DNA from: Chryseobacterium sp. BLS98 | GTDB lineage: Bacteria; Bacteroidota; Bacteroidia; Flavobacteriales; Weeksellaceae | Assembly: GCF_001045445.1 (NCBI RefSeq) | Contig: NZ_LFNF01000001.1 | Coordinates: forward strand, 310,001 to 374,000 | Length of the DNA: 64,000 bases | Direction: 5' to 3' | In this document: piece after piece, positions 17,275-26,237 of the stretch | How positions within the stretch are numbered: the first letter of the stretch is position 1 | Layout: each line of letters begins with the position of its first letter | Program-made: the position numbers and the translations under genes | Notes under the pieces: model-generated | Seen by the model: the letters and a program-made list of their open reading frames with translations, nothing else | Databases searched by the model: none | What the model was told of the DNA's origin: nothing

Positions 17275-17488
17275 TAATATCCGCCACAAAATGGAAAGAG
17301 AATGGTTTGGTGTCCTTACGAGGATGGGTGCTAAGCTGGGAATCCCCGTATCCAAATTAAGGGTCTTCTTTATCTACTCTACTTTTGCAACTGCCGGTTT
17401 TTTCTTTTTGATTTACCTGGGGCTGGCGTTCACGCTTTGGATCAAAGATATTTTTATTACCAGAAGACCAAGCGTTTTTGATTTATAA
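17267..17488 (+). CDS. PspC domain-containing small membrane protein
   Basis: This 73-residue protein consists of one PspC-like domain: a short cytosolic part (MEREWFGVLTRMGAKLGIPV) and a membrane hairpin (LRVFFIYSTFATAGFFFLIYL). PspC proteins participate in membrane-stress responses, but stand-alone copies in Bacteroidota are not characterised. It overlaps the DUF2851 gene and is two bases from the next GNAT gene, so the three genes are probably co-expressed. Confidence 0.85.
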   Translation: MFDNIRHKMEREWFGVLTRMGAKLGIPVSKLRVFFIYSTFATAGFFFLIYLGLAFTLWIKDIFITRRPSVFDL

Positions 17489-17490
17489 CT

Positions 17491-18003
17491 ATGGAATTTT
17501 TACCGATTACTTCTGCTGAAGACTATAGAGTCCAGGACATCTATTCGTCTTATTCCAGTACATTTCCCGCGGATGAACAAAGGGACTGGAAACAATTTGC
17601 CGCTTTATTTTCAAACCCTCATGTGAAAGTGATTTCTGTACTTCATGAATCTCAGTCTATTGGCTATCTTATTCTGTGGGAACTGAGTTCTTATGTTTTT
17701 GTAGAACATTTTGAAGTTTTCGAAGCATTCAGAAGCCAGAAACTGGGATCACATATTACAGGATACCTTTTTAAGACCTATCCCAGGATCATTTTGGAGA
17801 TAGAACCTGATCATTTGGGTGACGACGCAAAAAGGCGTTATTCCTTCTATCAGAAAAACGGATTTACCCTGATCGACGAGATGTATGTACAGCCAAGTTA
17901 TGGTGAAGGGAAAAAACCTTTAGATCTTTGGCTACTGGCTAATTATACCCCTGAAAACTTAAACAGTGTGAAAGAGGAAATCTATGACATTGTGTATCAT
18001 TAA
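17491..18003 (+). CDS. GNAT family N-acetyltransferase
   Basis: This 170-residue protein has a GNAT fold: SIGYLILWELSSYVFVEHFEV (strands 3-4), FRSQKLGSHITGYLF, which is a weakened acetyl-CoA-binding loop (Q/RxxGxG/A expected; here QKLGSH), and RYSFYQKNGFTLIDE at the conserved end. The substrate is unknown. It is the last gene of the bshA-DUF2851-PspC run and is followed by a strong terminator. Confidence 0.85.
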   Translation: MEFLPITSAEDYRVQDIYSSYSSTFPADEQRDWKQFAALFSNPHVKVISVLHESQSIGYLILWELSSYVFVEHFEVFEAFRSQKLGSHITGYLFKTYPRIILEIEPDHLGDDAKRRYSFYQKNGFTLIDEMYVQPSYGEGKKPLDLWLLANYTPENLNSVKEEIYDIVYH

Positions 18004-18010
18004 AATATTG

Positions 18011-18046
18011 AACCGCCGGAAAGAGATTCCGGCGGTTTATTTTTTC
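18011..18046 (+). terminator. Terminator after the GNAT gene
   Basis: A 10-bp GC-rich stem (18011-18020 with 18028-18037) has a 7-base loop and is followed by a T-rich tail. Confidence 0.9.
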
Positions 18047-18111
18047 AACCACCCCGTTTAACCACCCCATCAGATCTTCGATCCGCCACCACTCCGGAGG
18101 AGGGGAATGGA
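18046..18111. repeat. CACCCC-type intergenic repeat element (candidate)
   Basis: AACCACCCC occurs at 18047-18055 and 18060-18068, and CACCACTCCGGAGGAGGGGAAT follows as a short GC-rich inverted motif. This layout resembles degenerate dispersed repeats that I recall from Chryseobacterium intergenic regions; it is assigned from memory, not from a search. Confidence 0.35.
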
Positions 18112-18132
18112 TATACAGCTATTTGTAGTGGG

Positions 18133-18867
18133 TTAGTTGACTTCGTATTCCAGCTTTATGGTAATATTTGCTTCTTTCTCTTTGGATGAAGTATTGAATG
18201 TTCCGCCATAGGAATAATCTTCATTGGAATTGGGTTCTGTAATCTGAATTACTCCCATCGTTGCTTTTTTAAGGTTTCCCAGGCTGCTCCCGGAATTTTC
18301 TGCGATCTTTTCTGCTCTTTCTTTCGCATCCTTGGTTGCACTGGCGATCATCTCCTGCTTTACAGTTGCCAGTTTAGTATAAAAATAAGAAGGCGCTGAA
18401 GAAGTAAACTCAATACCGCGGTTAATGATTTCTGTGATGTTTCTGGAAAGGTTTTCAATTTTCACGACCTCTTTACTTTCAATGGATACTTTTTGAGTAA
18501 GATTATATCCTGAAAATTCACCCTGCACGTAATTTCCATTAGAATCGTTATAGCTTCTGAACTGTTTTTGAATATCTACTGAAGAGAATACGATTTCAGC
18601 CTGTTTGATGCCTTTTGAAAGAAGGTAATCGTTAATTACTTTTCTGTCGATCGCCAGCTCATCATAAGCCGCTTTTAAATCAGAATTATTTTTTGAAAAG
18701 CTTCCAGACCATGTGATCAGGTCGGAAGTAAACTGTTTCGTACCCAGTCCGGTGACGGAGATGGTATTTTCAGACTTATTCCTGTTTTTCACAGCATTTC
18801 CCAATAATCCGAGCCCAAGGACAAATCCAAGTGCTCCGACTGCTACTGCGATAATATTTTTATTCAT
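18133..18867 (-). CDS. SIMPL (DUF541) domain protein
   Basis: This 244-residue protein begins at MNKNIIAVAVGALGFVLGLGLLG, a non-cleaved N-terminal anchor or signal; an upstream in-frame ATG at 18912 would only add a polar leader. The body has ISVTGLGTKQFTSDLITWSG and the repeated strand-helix layout of SIMPL proteins such as BP26/OMP28 and E. coli YggE. These form ring-like or channel-like periplasmic assemblies and have been linked to oxidative-stress resistance. It is monocistronic, with no recognised partner. Confidence 0.87.
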   Translation of the reverse strand: MNKNIIAVAVGALGFVLGLGLLGNAVKNRNKSENTISVTGLGTKQFTSDLITWSGSFSKNNSDLKAAYDELAIDRKVINDYLLSKGIKQAEIVFSSVDIQKQFRSYNDSNGNYVQGEFSGYNLTQKVSIESKEVVKIENLSRNITEIINRGIEFTSSAPSYFYTKLATVKQEMIASATKDAKERAEKIAENSGSSLGNLKKATMGVIQITEPNSNEDYSYGGTFNTSSKEKEANITIKLEYEVN

Positions 18868-18937
18868 AAATTGATTGTGATTGATATTGTGTAACAATAC
18901 ATCAATTTTCATTCCGAATTTTAAGAATTCGTTAACA

Positions 18938-19732
18938 TTATTCCTGTATTTTTTTCTGTTTTAATCTCTCCAGATAAAGAGGCATGGTTTCTTCCATTCT
19001 TAAGAGTACTCCGGATAAGTTTCTTGCTTTTACATAGGTCCGGACCTGGGGTTTTACTTCAAAAGAATATTGTATAAACTCTGAAATCCTTTCTTCCGGA
19101 ATTCCTGCTTTGGTAAAATATTCATTATCCACCCTGTTCCTTACCCATGCAATATGCTCCTGCAGATCATCGTATTTATATTGTCTTTTCTGGCGCCTGG
19201 CTTTTCCGCTTATCAGATCATAGGCTCCCTGTACATCGAGGCTGCCCAAAAGTATCGGGAGAAGTACCTGCTTTACTTCTGCCGGCTTTTCCCTCATCTT
19301 TCCCACAGGCTGCGGTAAACCTATCGCCTGCTGTACGATCTCACCTTTATTTACTTTTGCTGCCAGCCTGGAATCTGTCTCAAGATCACCGGTCGGTTTT
19401 TTAACGACTTTCACTTCTTCAATTTCTTTTGGAATCGGGATAAGGGTTACCAAGAGATCTGCATTGAATCCATTGGGAGGTACGATGACGGAAACCCTCC
19501 TCAAATCTGCCCTTACAAACCTCAGCTCATCATTCGGATAAGCTTCAATAGAGAACATCCCCATAGAATTGGAGTAAACTTTTTGATCGCTGGCCATATT
19601 AATCACAATAACAGAATTAAGATCTGCCCCACTGTCATCAGTAATATGACCTGTCACAGATTGCTGTGAAAAGAAATTATTAAAGATGACAAGAAACGGA
19701 ATTGCATAAATACTTTTAACATGGGTTCTCAT
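18938..19732 (-). CDS. Carboxypeptidase-regulatory-like domain protein, copy A
   Basis: This 264-residue secreted protein begins with a signal peptide (IFNNFFSQQ). A CarboxypepD_reg-like beta-sandwich (VTGHITDDSGADLNSVIV, then GMFSIEAYPNDELRFV) occupies about residues 25-110, followed by a helical C-terminal domain with EYFTKAGIPEERISEFIQYSF. The first domain is what TonB-dependent receptors use as an N-terminal extension, but there is no barrel here. It is a paralogue of the next gene upstream, five bases away. The function is unknown; a periplasmic binding or scaffold role is a guess. Confidence 0.8.
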   Translation of the reverse strand: MRTHVKSIYAIPFLVIFNNFFSQQSVTGHITDDSGADLNSVIVINMASDQKVYSNSMGMFSIEAYPNDELRFVRADLRRVSVIVPPNGFNADLLVTLIPIPKEIEEVKVVKKPTGDLETDSRLAAKVNKGEIVQQAIGLPQPVGKMREKPAEVKQVLLPILLGSLDVQGAYDLISGKARRQKRQYKYDDLQEHIAWVRNRVDNEYFTKAGIPEERISEFIQYSFEVKPQVRTYVKARNLSGVLLRMEETMPLYLERLKQKKIQE

Positions 19733-19737
19733 CTGTA

Positions 19738-20484
19738 TTATCTTTGAGTCTGTGGTGCCCGGTAAGAAGAAATTCTTGTCAATACAAACCGCTGAAATCT
19801 ATAAAGGTCTGCATCGCTGCAGAAGCCATATTTCAGGATGCTTTTTCTTTCAAAACCGCCAGCAAGAACATAGCTGATAAAATGATCGATCTGTGGCTTA
19901 TCAATTTTCAGATCCGTGAAATATTCTTCTCCTAGAGCTGTTTTCAGATAATTGCCGAAATCAATATCATCCCATTTATTTTTAACCTTACCTATAGAAA
20001 AGCCCTGACCTTTAGGCTGTACAAACTCACCCGGTTTTGCAGCAAGTATTCTTGGATCTGATTTCTGTGCAATATACCGGTCCATATCCTTGATCAGTTT
20101 CTCTACCTTTTTAGGCTTGTTAAGATTCCTTGCGTCAATTTTAAGATCGCCGGTAATTCCCTGTTTGACTTCTACTTCAGGGATTAATATTGTTTCTCTT
20201 GCTAAAGTAATATTGAGAGGTGATTCTATATTTTCGGCGGAAACTTTTTTAACCAGGCGCTCGTAGCCCGGTTTTACAAACCGTAGCTCATCCCCTGCCC
20301 TTCCGGAAATCATGAAGTGACCGTCCCGGTTGGTCACTGTTCTTTCATCTGTTCTGATGTTAATGACTGTAACATCCGGCATTTCAGAATTATCTTCTGA
20401 AGTTATTTTTCCAAAAATATAATTTTGGGCATGGTTATTAATGAAAAGAAAAGAAGTTAAAAGAAAGAGTAGTTTAAATTTCAC
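19738..20484 (-). CDS. Carboxypeptidase-regulatory-like domain protein, copy B
   Basis: This secreted protein of about 248 residues starts at the GTG at 20484, which directly gives a signal peptide (FLLTSFLFINNHAQ); an in-frame TTG at 20535 would add 17 residues. Its plan is the same as copy A: FGKITSEDNSEMPDVTVIN, GHFMISGRAGDELRFV, the link VKQGITGDLKIDAR and a helical tail with EEYFTDLKIDKPQIDHFISY. Shared landmarks (DELRFV, TGDL, EYFT) show that the two genes arose by tandem duplication. The function is unknown. Confidence 0.8.
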   Translation of the reverse strand: MKFKLLFLLTSFLFINNHAQNYIFGKITSEDNSEMPDVTVINIRTDERTVTNRDGHFMISGRAGDELRFVKPGYERLVKKVSAENIESPLNITLARETILIPEVEVKQGITGDLKIDARNLNKPKKVEKLIKDMDRYIAQKSDPRILAAKPGEFVQPKGQGFSIGKVKNKWDDIDFGNYLKTALGEEYFTDLKIDKPQIDHFISYVLAGGFERKSILKYGFCSDADLYRFQRFVLTRISSYRAPQTQR

Positions 20485-20667
20485 GGACAGTTTTTTATAG
20501 AGCAAATCTAAAATTATTTTTAATCCAAATAGCAAGTTTAACCACAGTTAACGCGTTTTAGCATTTCTTTTTGATTTTTGCCAGGTAAACTGTTAAATCG
20601 CCGCTCCGAATTGTTAAAATTTCACTTAAAAATTAGCTAACTTGCAGTCTCAATTCTAAATTCAGCA

Positions 20668-23600
20668 ATGCAAAATTCTTATACAGTCATCAATGCTTCA
20701 GCCGGTTCAGGGAAAACATATGCCCTTGTCCAGAGGCTTTTGATGATCTGTCTGCGCTATCCCAACCAGCAGCAGTCGATCCGGAACATTCTCGCCCTTA
20801 CTTTTACCAATAAAGCGGCCAATGAGATGAAGGAGAGAATTTTATCCTGGCTTGGAAATTTCTCTGCAGATAATTTTGCTGAAAATAATGACCTGAAAAA
20901 TATTCAAAAGGCCTTTGAAGCTGAAGGCCTGAAAATTACAATTGATGAGCTCCATATCCGTTCAAAAAAATTACTGGATTATGTACTTCACAATTATTCT
21001 ACATTAAATATCGGGACGATTGACCGTTTTAATTCAAGGCTGGTAAGAAGCTTTTCCTACGAACTGGGTTTAGCCAAAAACTTCAATCTTGAAATAGAGG
21101 CCGAACCATTTCTGATTGAGGCTGTGGATAAAATGCTTGACCAGATCGGCGAAAATGAAAATATCTCCAATTCTTTCATGGATTATGTAGATTACAGCCT
21201 GGAAAACAATGAAAGAATCAACCTGAATAAAAACCTGTATGATTCTGCCAAGGAGTTTGTAAAGGATATTCATTACGAGCACCTGAAAAGCAACAAAAGC
21301 TTTGATGATACGAACTACGAGAATATAAAAAATACGCTCAGAAAGGAAATCGTACAGAATAAGAAACGGTCTGCAGAAATTGCTGCAGCATCTATTGAAC
21401 TGTTCCGTTCCAGAAATATTGAGATCGACGATTTTGCACAGGGTAAAAACGGGATCGGAGGATTTTTCAGCAAGGTCCAGGATTTTTATAATCAGAAAAG
21501 ATCGGGTTTTCCTTTTCCAACCACGCTTGAAGAATCGGTTGTCAATAATTACAGGAAAGGAGCTTCTTCAAAATCAAAAAGTAAGGAGCCTGAGATTCTG
21601 GAAATTCTGGACCAGCTACTTGACAACAGGATGCAGCTGATCCTTTTGTATATTGAAACTCAAAAGAAGGAAAAAATCCTGTCTGCCCTTCTTCCGTTAA
21701 AAGTAAATAAAGATATTCAGGATGAGTTGAAAAAAATTGAAGAAGAAAATGACCTTGTTTTACTTTCAAAATTCAATATTCTGATCAATGAAAATCTTAA
21801 AAATGAACCTTCAGCCTTTATTTATGAGAAAGTAGGCTCGCAGTTTCAGCATTATTTTTTTGATGAGTTTCAGGATACTTCTGAACTTCAGTGGCAGAAC
21901 TTTGTTCCTCTGCGTGACCACAGTGTTTCTACGGAAAATACTTCTTTTACGCTGGTAGGCGACCCTAAACAGAGTATCTACAGGTTTCGTGGCGGGGAAA
22001 GCAAGCTGATGCTGGATATTATCAACAAAAAAGAGTTTTCTCCAAAGGAAGCAAGTCTTCTTGTATTAAAGGATAACTGGCGAAGTGCTAAAAATATTGT
22101 TCAGTTCAATAATGAACTGTACCGTTACCATTCGGCAGGCCTGGAGGAAGAGCACCGGAACATATTCGGGGAAGATGCTGAACAGAGCTCAAAATCCCGT
22201 ATTGAAGGCCGTGTGAAGGTTAATCTGATCGAAAATCTTACGAATGAGGATTTTTATAATGATACCTCGGAAAAAATGCAGAAGGATATTCAGGAAAGCC
22301 TGGATAACGGTTTTAAGTTTTCTGATATTACAATCTTATGCCGCGGAAATTTTGATATTTTCAGCTATTCGCAAAAACTGGGAAATCTTAAAGTGAATTA
22401 TCAGGGAGAGGAAACCAATATTAAAACCATTTCCGATAAAGGTCTGACCCTGGAACTTTCCAATACTTTGAAAGCTGTTGTCGAGTTTCTCCGGTGGGAA
22501 ATTAATCCCAAGAACAAGCCGAACCTGATCATGATGATGTATTATCTGAATACATTGGGGAGAATCCACATGGCAGACTTCACATTGGAAATGAAAGAAA
22601 TTCTGGATATAGAAACTCATGAGGAGATCCTGCAGTTCGTTCAGAATAAATATTCCCTTAAACTAAAGCAGGACAATTTCCCAAGATTTAATCTTTACAA
22701 TTTTGTGGAATATTATATCAATGAATTTGCTGTGGAAAACAAGGAAACGGATTTTCTCCTGAACTTCCTGGAAATGCTTTTCAATTTTACTCAGAATGCA
22801 GGTGCCAGCACAAAAGAGTTTCTAAAATATTGGGATGAAGAGGCTTCTGCTTACACGATACAGGCTTCGGAAAACATTGATGCAGTACAGATCATGACGA
22901 TTCATAAATCGAAAGGGCTGGAATTCCCGATTGTATTTATTCCGATGATGAACAAAAACCGGGACAGTGAATTCACCAACTGGTTTGATACAAATAATGA
23001 TGATGCCCTAAAATCCGTAAACATTAACCAGTTCAGCAAAAATCTGGAGGTTTACGATGAAGAAATAGAGGCATTTAACAAGAAAAATTCATATAAGAAT
23101 CTCATTGATAGGTTATGCCTGCAATATGTGGCTACTACCCGACCTGTAGAACAGCTGTTTTTCTACATTCAAAAGGCGAATAAAACGTCCAATAATCTTG
23201 AGCTGCTGGATTTCTTTAATGAAAAAAACACAGAGGGAGCTGATGAATTCGACCTGTATGAAGTGCACCCTGAGATGCTGAAAAAAAATTCCAGTGATAA
23301 AATATCGTTATTCAAAACCAAGAATATTCAAAATCTTAAAAATATTAATGAAAACAGGTCTTCCATAAAAATTGCCACTCCTTCCAAAAATTATCAGGTA
23401 CGGAATGAAAAGGTAAGAATCGGGCTGTTCGTCCATGAACTCCTGTCGAAAATCAATACGGAGAAGGATATCGCGAAAGTTCTGGAAAGTTATGTACTGG
23501 ATGGGGAGATCACTTTGGAAGAAAAAAATGAAATCCAGGATACACTAATTCAAATCATCCGAAAATATTCTGAGTTCTTTGACGAAAAGTGGGAAGTGAT

Positions 23601-23808
23601 CAATGAAAAAGATATTATGATCTCCGAGAGGGGCCAAAGTCATATATTGCGTCCTGACCGTATTTTGAAAGGAGAAGAAGGGTACATTATCGTCGATTTT
23701 AAAACAGGCGAACAAAGTGAGAAAAACGAACGACAGATCGAGAGGTATAGAAATGTTCTGGAAAGCCTGGGAAGAAATGTTTTAAAGACGCAATTGATTT
23801 ATTTATAA
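20668..23808 (+). CDS. AddA-like UvrD/Rep helicase with C-terminal PD-(D/E)XK nuclease
   Basis: This 1046-residue SF1A enzyme has Walker A ASAGSGKTYAL (residues 10-20), motif Ia TFTNKAANEMKERI, motif II DEFQDTSE (about 399), motif III GDPKQSIYRFRGGE (about 432), motif V IMTIHKSKGLEFP (about 742) and motif VI QYVATTRPVEQLFF. The C-terminus has RPDRIL (about 995) and VDFKTGE (about 1009), the nuclease core with catalytic Asp and Lys. It would act with an AddB-like partner in double-strand-break resection and recombinational repair. The partner gene is not adjacent in this window, which is worth noting because addA and addB are often neighbours. Confidence 0.92.
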   Translation: MQNSYTVINASAGSGKTYALVQRLLMICLRYPNQQQSIRNILALTFTNKAANEMKERILSWLGNFSADNFAENNDLKNIQKAFEAEGLKITIDELHIRSKKLLDYVLHNYSTLNIGTIDRFNSRLVRSFSYELGLAKNFNLEIEAEPFLIEAVDKMLDQIGENENISNSFMDYVDYSLENNERINLNKNLYDSAKEFVKDIHYEHLKSNKSFDDTNYENIKNTLRKEIVQNKKRSAEIAAASIELFRSRNIEIDDFAQGKNGIGGFFSKVQDFYNQKRSGFPFPTTLEESVVNNYRKGASSKSKSKEPEILEILDQLLDNRMQLILLYIETQKKEKILSALLPLKVNKDIQDELKKIEEENDLVLLSKFNILINENLKNEPSAFIYEKVGSQFQHYFFDEFQDTSELQWQNFVPLRDHSVSTENTSFTLVGDPKQSIYRFRGGESKLMLDIINKKEFSPKEASLLVLKDNWRSAKNIVQFNNELYRYHSAGLEEEHRNIFGEDAEQSSKSRIEGRVKVNLIENLTNEDFYNDTSEKMQKDIQESLDNGFKFSDITILCRGNFDIFSYSQKLGNLKVNYQGEETNIKTISDKGLTLELSNTLKAVVEFLRWEINPKNKPNLIMMMYYLNTLGRIHMADFTLEMKEILDIETHEEILQFVQNKYSLKLKQDNFPRFNLYNFVEYYINEFAVENKETDFLLNFLEMLFNFTQNAGASTKEFLKYWDEEASAYTIQASENIDAVQIMTIHKSKGLEFPIVFIPMMNKNRDSEFTNWFDTNNDDALKSVNINQFSKNLEVYDEEIEAFNKKNSYKNLIDRLCLQYVATTRPVEQLFFYIQKANKTSNNLELLDFFNEKNTEGADEFDLYEVHPEMLKKNSSDKISLFKTKNIQNLKNINENRSSIKIATPSKNYQVRNEKVRIGLFVHELLSKINTEKDIAKVLESYVLDGEITLEEKNEIQDTLIQIIRKYSEFFDEKWEVINEKDIMISERGQSHILRPDRILKGEEGYIIVDFKTGEQSEKNERQIERYRNVLESLGRNVLKTQLIYL

Positions 23809-23827
23809 TTTTTTTTTGTAAAAGATG

Positions 23828-23835
23828 TAGTTTTG
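23828..23835 (+). promoter_or_regulatory. -7 box of the TPR-HTH regulator gene
   Basis: TAGTTTTG is a perfect TAnnTTTG, 17 bases upstream of the ATG at 23853. No matching -33 element at a usual distance was found, so an activator may be needed. Confidence 0.6.
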
Positions 23836-23852
23836 CTATAAATACAAATTCA

Positions 23853-25334
23853 ATGAAAAACAAATATTTTTTTTGTTTTGCCATCCTGCTTTCTAATATC
23901 CTTTCCGGGCAAACACCTACTCAGAAATCAATTGACAGTTTATGGACAATAGCCACGGATAAGAATGCTTATCTTGAAAAAGGTTCTAAAGAAATGCTTC
24001 GTCTATGTACCGAGATCTATTATCAATCAAAAAATATAAACTACGAAAAGGGTGAATTGAGGGCTCTCGTAAAGATGTCTGAGGTCTACATTAATGAACA
24101 AAACTATGAGGAAGGTCTGAAAAAAATTTCCGAAGGTCTTTTACTTGCTGAAAAAACCGATAATTATGTTATCTGGTCAGATCTGTTAAGACTCCAAAGC
24201 AGCGTTTATCCGGAATTAGGGTATTATAAAAAAGCTGATCAGAGTGCCCGTAAAGCCCTTCACATTGCAGACAAAATTGTGGAGAATGACAGAAGATATT
24301 TAGCCAAAGCTAATGCATTCAGGAGAATTGCAGAAAATATTGACGAGGAAAACACCTTAAAAAACAAATATGATTCCGTACAGTTTTATTTTTATAAAGC
24401 CTATGTCGAGTCTAAAAAAATAAGCCCGGATTTTCCCAGAAGGGAAATGTACATCGCAAAAAATGTCAAAAATATAGCTACAGTACTTTCCCAGCAAAAC
24501 AAAATCTCTGAAGCTGAAAAATATCTGACATGGTATGAAATTTTAACTAAAAAAGCAAAAAAGAACCCTGAATATATTTCTTACAATATTCTCAAGGGAA
24601 ATCTTGAAAATAAAAAAGGAAATTACAAACAGGCTCTCGAGTATTTTAACAATTCTATACAGCTTTCACAGAATTATAAAATATTGCCTTCAGACCTGAT
24701 GGAAAGCTATTCAGGGATTTCAGAATCTTACGGCCATCTTAAGGATTATAAAAATGAGGCACTTTATGCTGAAAAGGCAAAAAAAATTAATGACAGCCTT
24801 TCTTCTGCAGAAAAAAGAATTGTAGAAAAAGTTGCAAAATCTGAACAGGGAAATAATACAGAGAAGCCTAAAATCTGGCTTTGGATTGGCCTTATTACAT
24901 TACTGTTGATCGTATTATCGATTTTGTTTTTTATTCATAAGAGAAAGAAAATAAAAAATACTTCTTTTGAAATTCAAAAAAATGAGATTCCTGAACGGGG
25001 AATTTTACAGTCTTTAGAAAAACAACCTTCAACGGATTCGCAGGCATTGAGTCATATCATAGAATTGGCCCAAACCAATGATCCTTCCTTTTATCTTAAA
25101 TTCTCAGAATTATTTCCAAATTTCAATTCTAAACTTTTAGAAATAAGCTCTCAACTCACTCCATCTGATCTGGAATATTGTGCCTTTATGAAACTTAATT
25201 TTGATACCAAGCAGATCGCTACTTTCAAAAGGACTTCGGTAAGCTCTGTGGAAAGCAGAAAGTACAGGATCAGAAAAAAACTTAATATCAACAGCTCGGA
25301 TAATATTTATACCTGGCTGATGAAAATACAATAA
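23853..25334 (+). CDS. Membrane-bound TPR protein with C-terminal helix-turn-helix (LuxR-like)
   Basis: This 493-residue protein has a signal peptide (ILLSNILSGQ), about six TPR-like helical hairpins over residues 30-320 (for example YEEGLKKISEGLLLAEKT and GNYKQALEYFNNSIQLS), one membrane span near 345 (WLWIGLITLLLIVLSILFFI), and a cytosolic tail. The tail ends in LTPSDLEYCAFMKLNFDTKQ followed by VSSVESRKYRIRKKL, a LuxR/GerE-like recognition helix pair. Such one-piece periplasm-to-DNA regulators are common in Flavobacteriia. It precedes the secreted-protein/HTH cassette on the same strand and is a candidate regulator for it. Target genes and signal are unknown. Confidence 0.85.
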   Translation: MKNKYFFCFAILLSNILSGQTPTQKSIDSLWTIATDKNAYLEKGSKEMLRLCTEIYYQSKNINYEKGELRALVKMSEVYINEQNYEEGLKKISEGLLLAEKTDNYVIWSDLLRLQSSVYPELGYYKKADQSARKALHIADKIVENDRRYLAKANAFRRIAENIDEENTLKNKYDSVQFYFYKAYVESKKISPDFPRREMYIAKNVKNIATVLSQQNKISEAEKYLTWYEILTKKAKKNPEYISYNILKGNLENKKGNYKQALEYFNNSIQLSQNYKILPSDLMESYSGISESYGHLKDYKNEALYAEKAKKINDSLSSAEKRIVEKVAKSEQGNNTEKPKIWLWIGLITLLLIVLSILFFIHKRKKIKNTSFEIQKNEIPERGILQSLEKQPSTDSQALSHIIELAQTNDPSFYLKFSELFPNFNSKLLEISSQLTPSDLEYCAFMKLNFDTKQIATFKRTSVSSVESRKYRIRKKLNINSSDNIYTWLMKIQ

Positions 25335-25463
25335 GCTAAAAATCAATTACTTTAAATTCCCTGACAGGCTCTGACAGTTTTTGTCATAAAATGCTAATCC
25401 CTATTTTTCATTTTTCATAACACATTGTAATTACTTTGTCATCAAAATAAATACACATCTCTT

Positions 25464-26207
25464 ATGAAAAAAAAATTAACAATTATTACCTTTTTGGTGA
25501 TTAATATTTTTACCTATTCTCAAGTGGGAATTGCAACACAAACTCCAACAGAAACTTTTGATGTTGAGGGTACAGCAAGAATACGATCTCTGCCGTTAAA
25601 CGGAACCACCAACACTATTAATACAAAAATCGACGGCACAAAGTCTAATGCTAAAGATCAGACATTCACTGCAATAAAAACAGTAGTTTCTGATAATAAC
25701 GGAGTAATAGGAACTTTAAATTATCTTCCGGCTCAAAACTCAGTTATAATTACCGGAGCCAATGGAACTGATGCTATTATGACTTCCAAAACTGCATCAT
25801 CAAAAAATGGTGTAGCAGGAACTACGCCACCATTATTGACAAAAGTGTTTACACTCAATAAAAAATCCATGGTTACATTTTCATACAATCTTTCTGTTGG
25901 GGATATTACCACTTCCACTGGAGCCAGTCTAATGGATGGAACCTCAAAAAGATTGGCTTCACGTCTTTTATTGAATGGCTCTGTAATAATTAATGAAGGA
26001 ATACCCTTCTCAAACAGCGGAAGCTATTATGCAAGCGGATATTTCTATTTGAATGGAAGCCGTACCATTTTACTCAATGCAGGATCATATACACTGAATA
26101 TGGAAGGTAATGTATTTGCTTGGGCTGGAGATAATATTGGTATAACTGCAACTTTCGGGGGGACTTCCGATGATCAGTTGGATATCATAGCTGTTCCTGT
26201 AGAATAA
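25464..26207 (+). CDS. Secreted protein with N-terminal QVGI motif and C1q-like jelly-roll C-terminus
   Basis: This 247-residue protein has a signal peptide (ITFLVINIFTYS) and begins its mature part with QVGIATQTPTETFDVEGTAR, an N-terminal pattern shared by many surface fibre-like proteins of Bacteroidota. The second half (FTLNKKSMVTFSYNLSV, then ITATFGGTSDDQLDIIAVPVE) has alternating strands consistent with a C1q/TNF-like jelly roll, often trimeric. No T9SS C-terminal signal is evident, so the export route beyond the periplasm is unclear. It precedes the two small HTH genes. Confidence 0.75.
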   Translation: MKKKLTIITFLVINIFTYSQVGIATQTPTETFDVEGTARIRSLPLNGTTNTINTKIDGTKSNAKDQTFTAIKTVVSDNNGVIGTLNYLPAQNSVIITGANGTDAIMTSKTASSKNGVAGTTPPLLTKVFTLNKKSMVTFSYNLSVGDITTSTGASLMDGTSKRLASRLLLNGSVIINEGIPFSNSGSYYASGYFYLNGSRTILLNAGSYTLNMEGNVFAWAGDNIGITATFGGTSDDQLDIIAVPVE

Positions 26208-26237
26208 AAAATAAGTATCTGACTAAAAGCAAGATTA

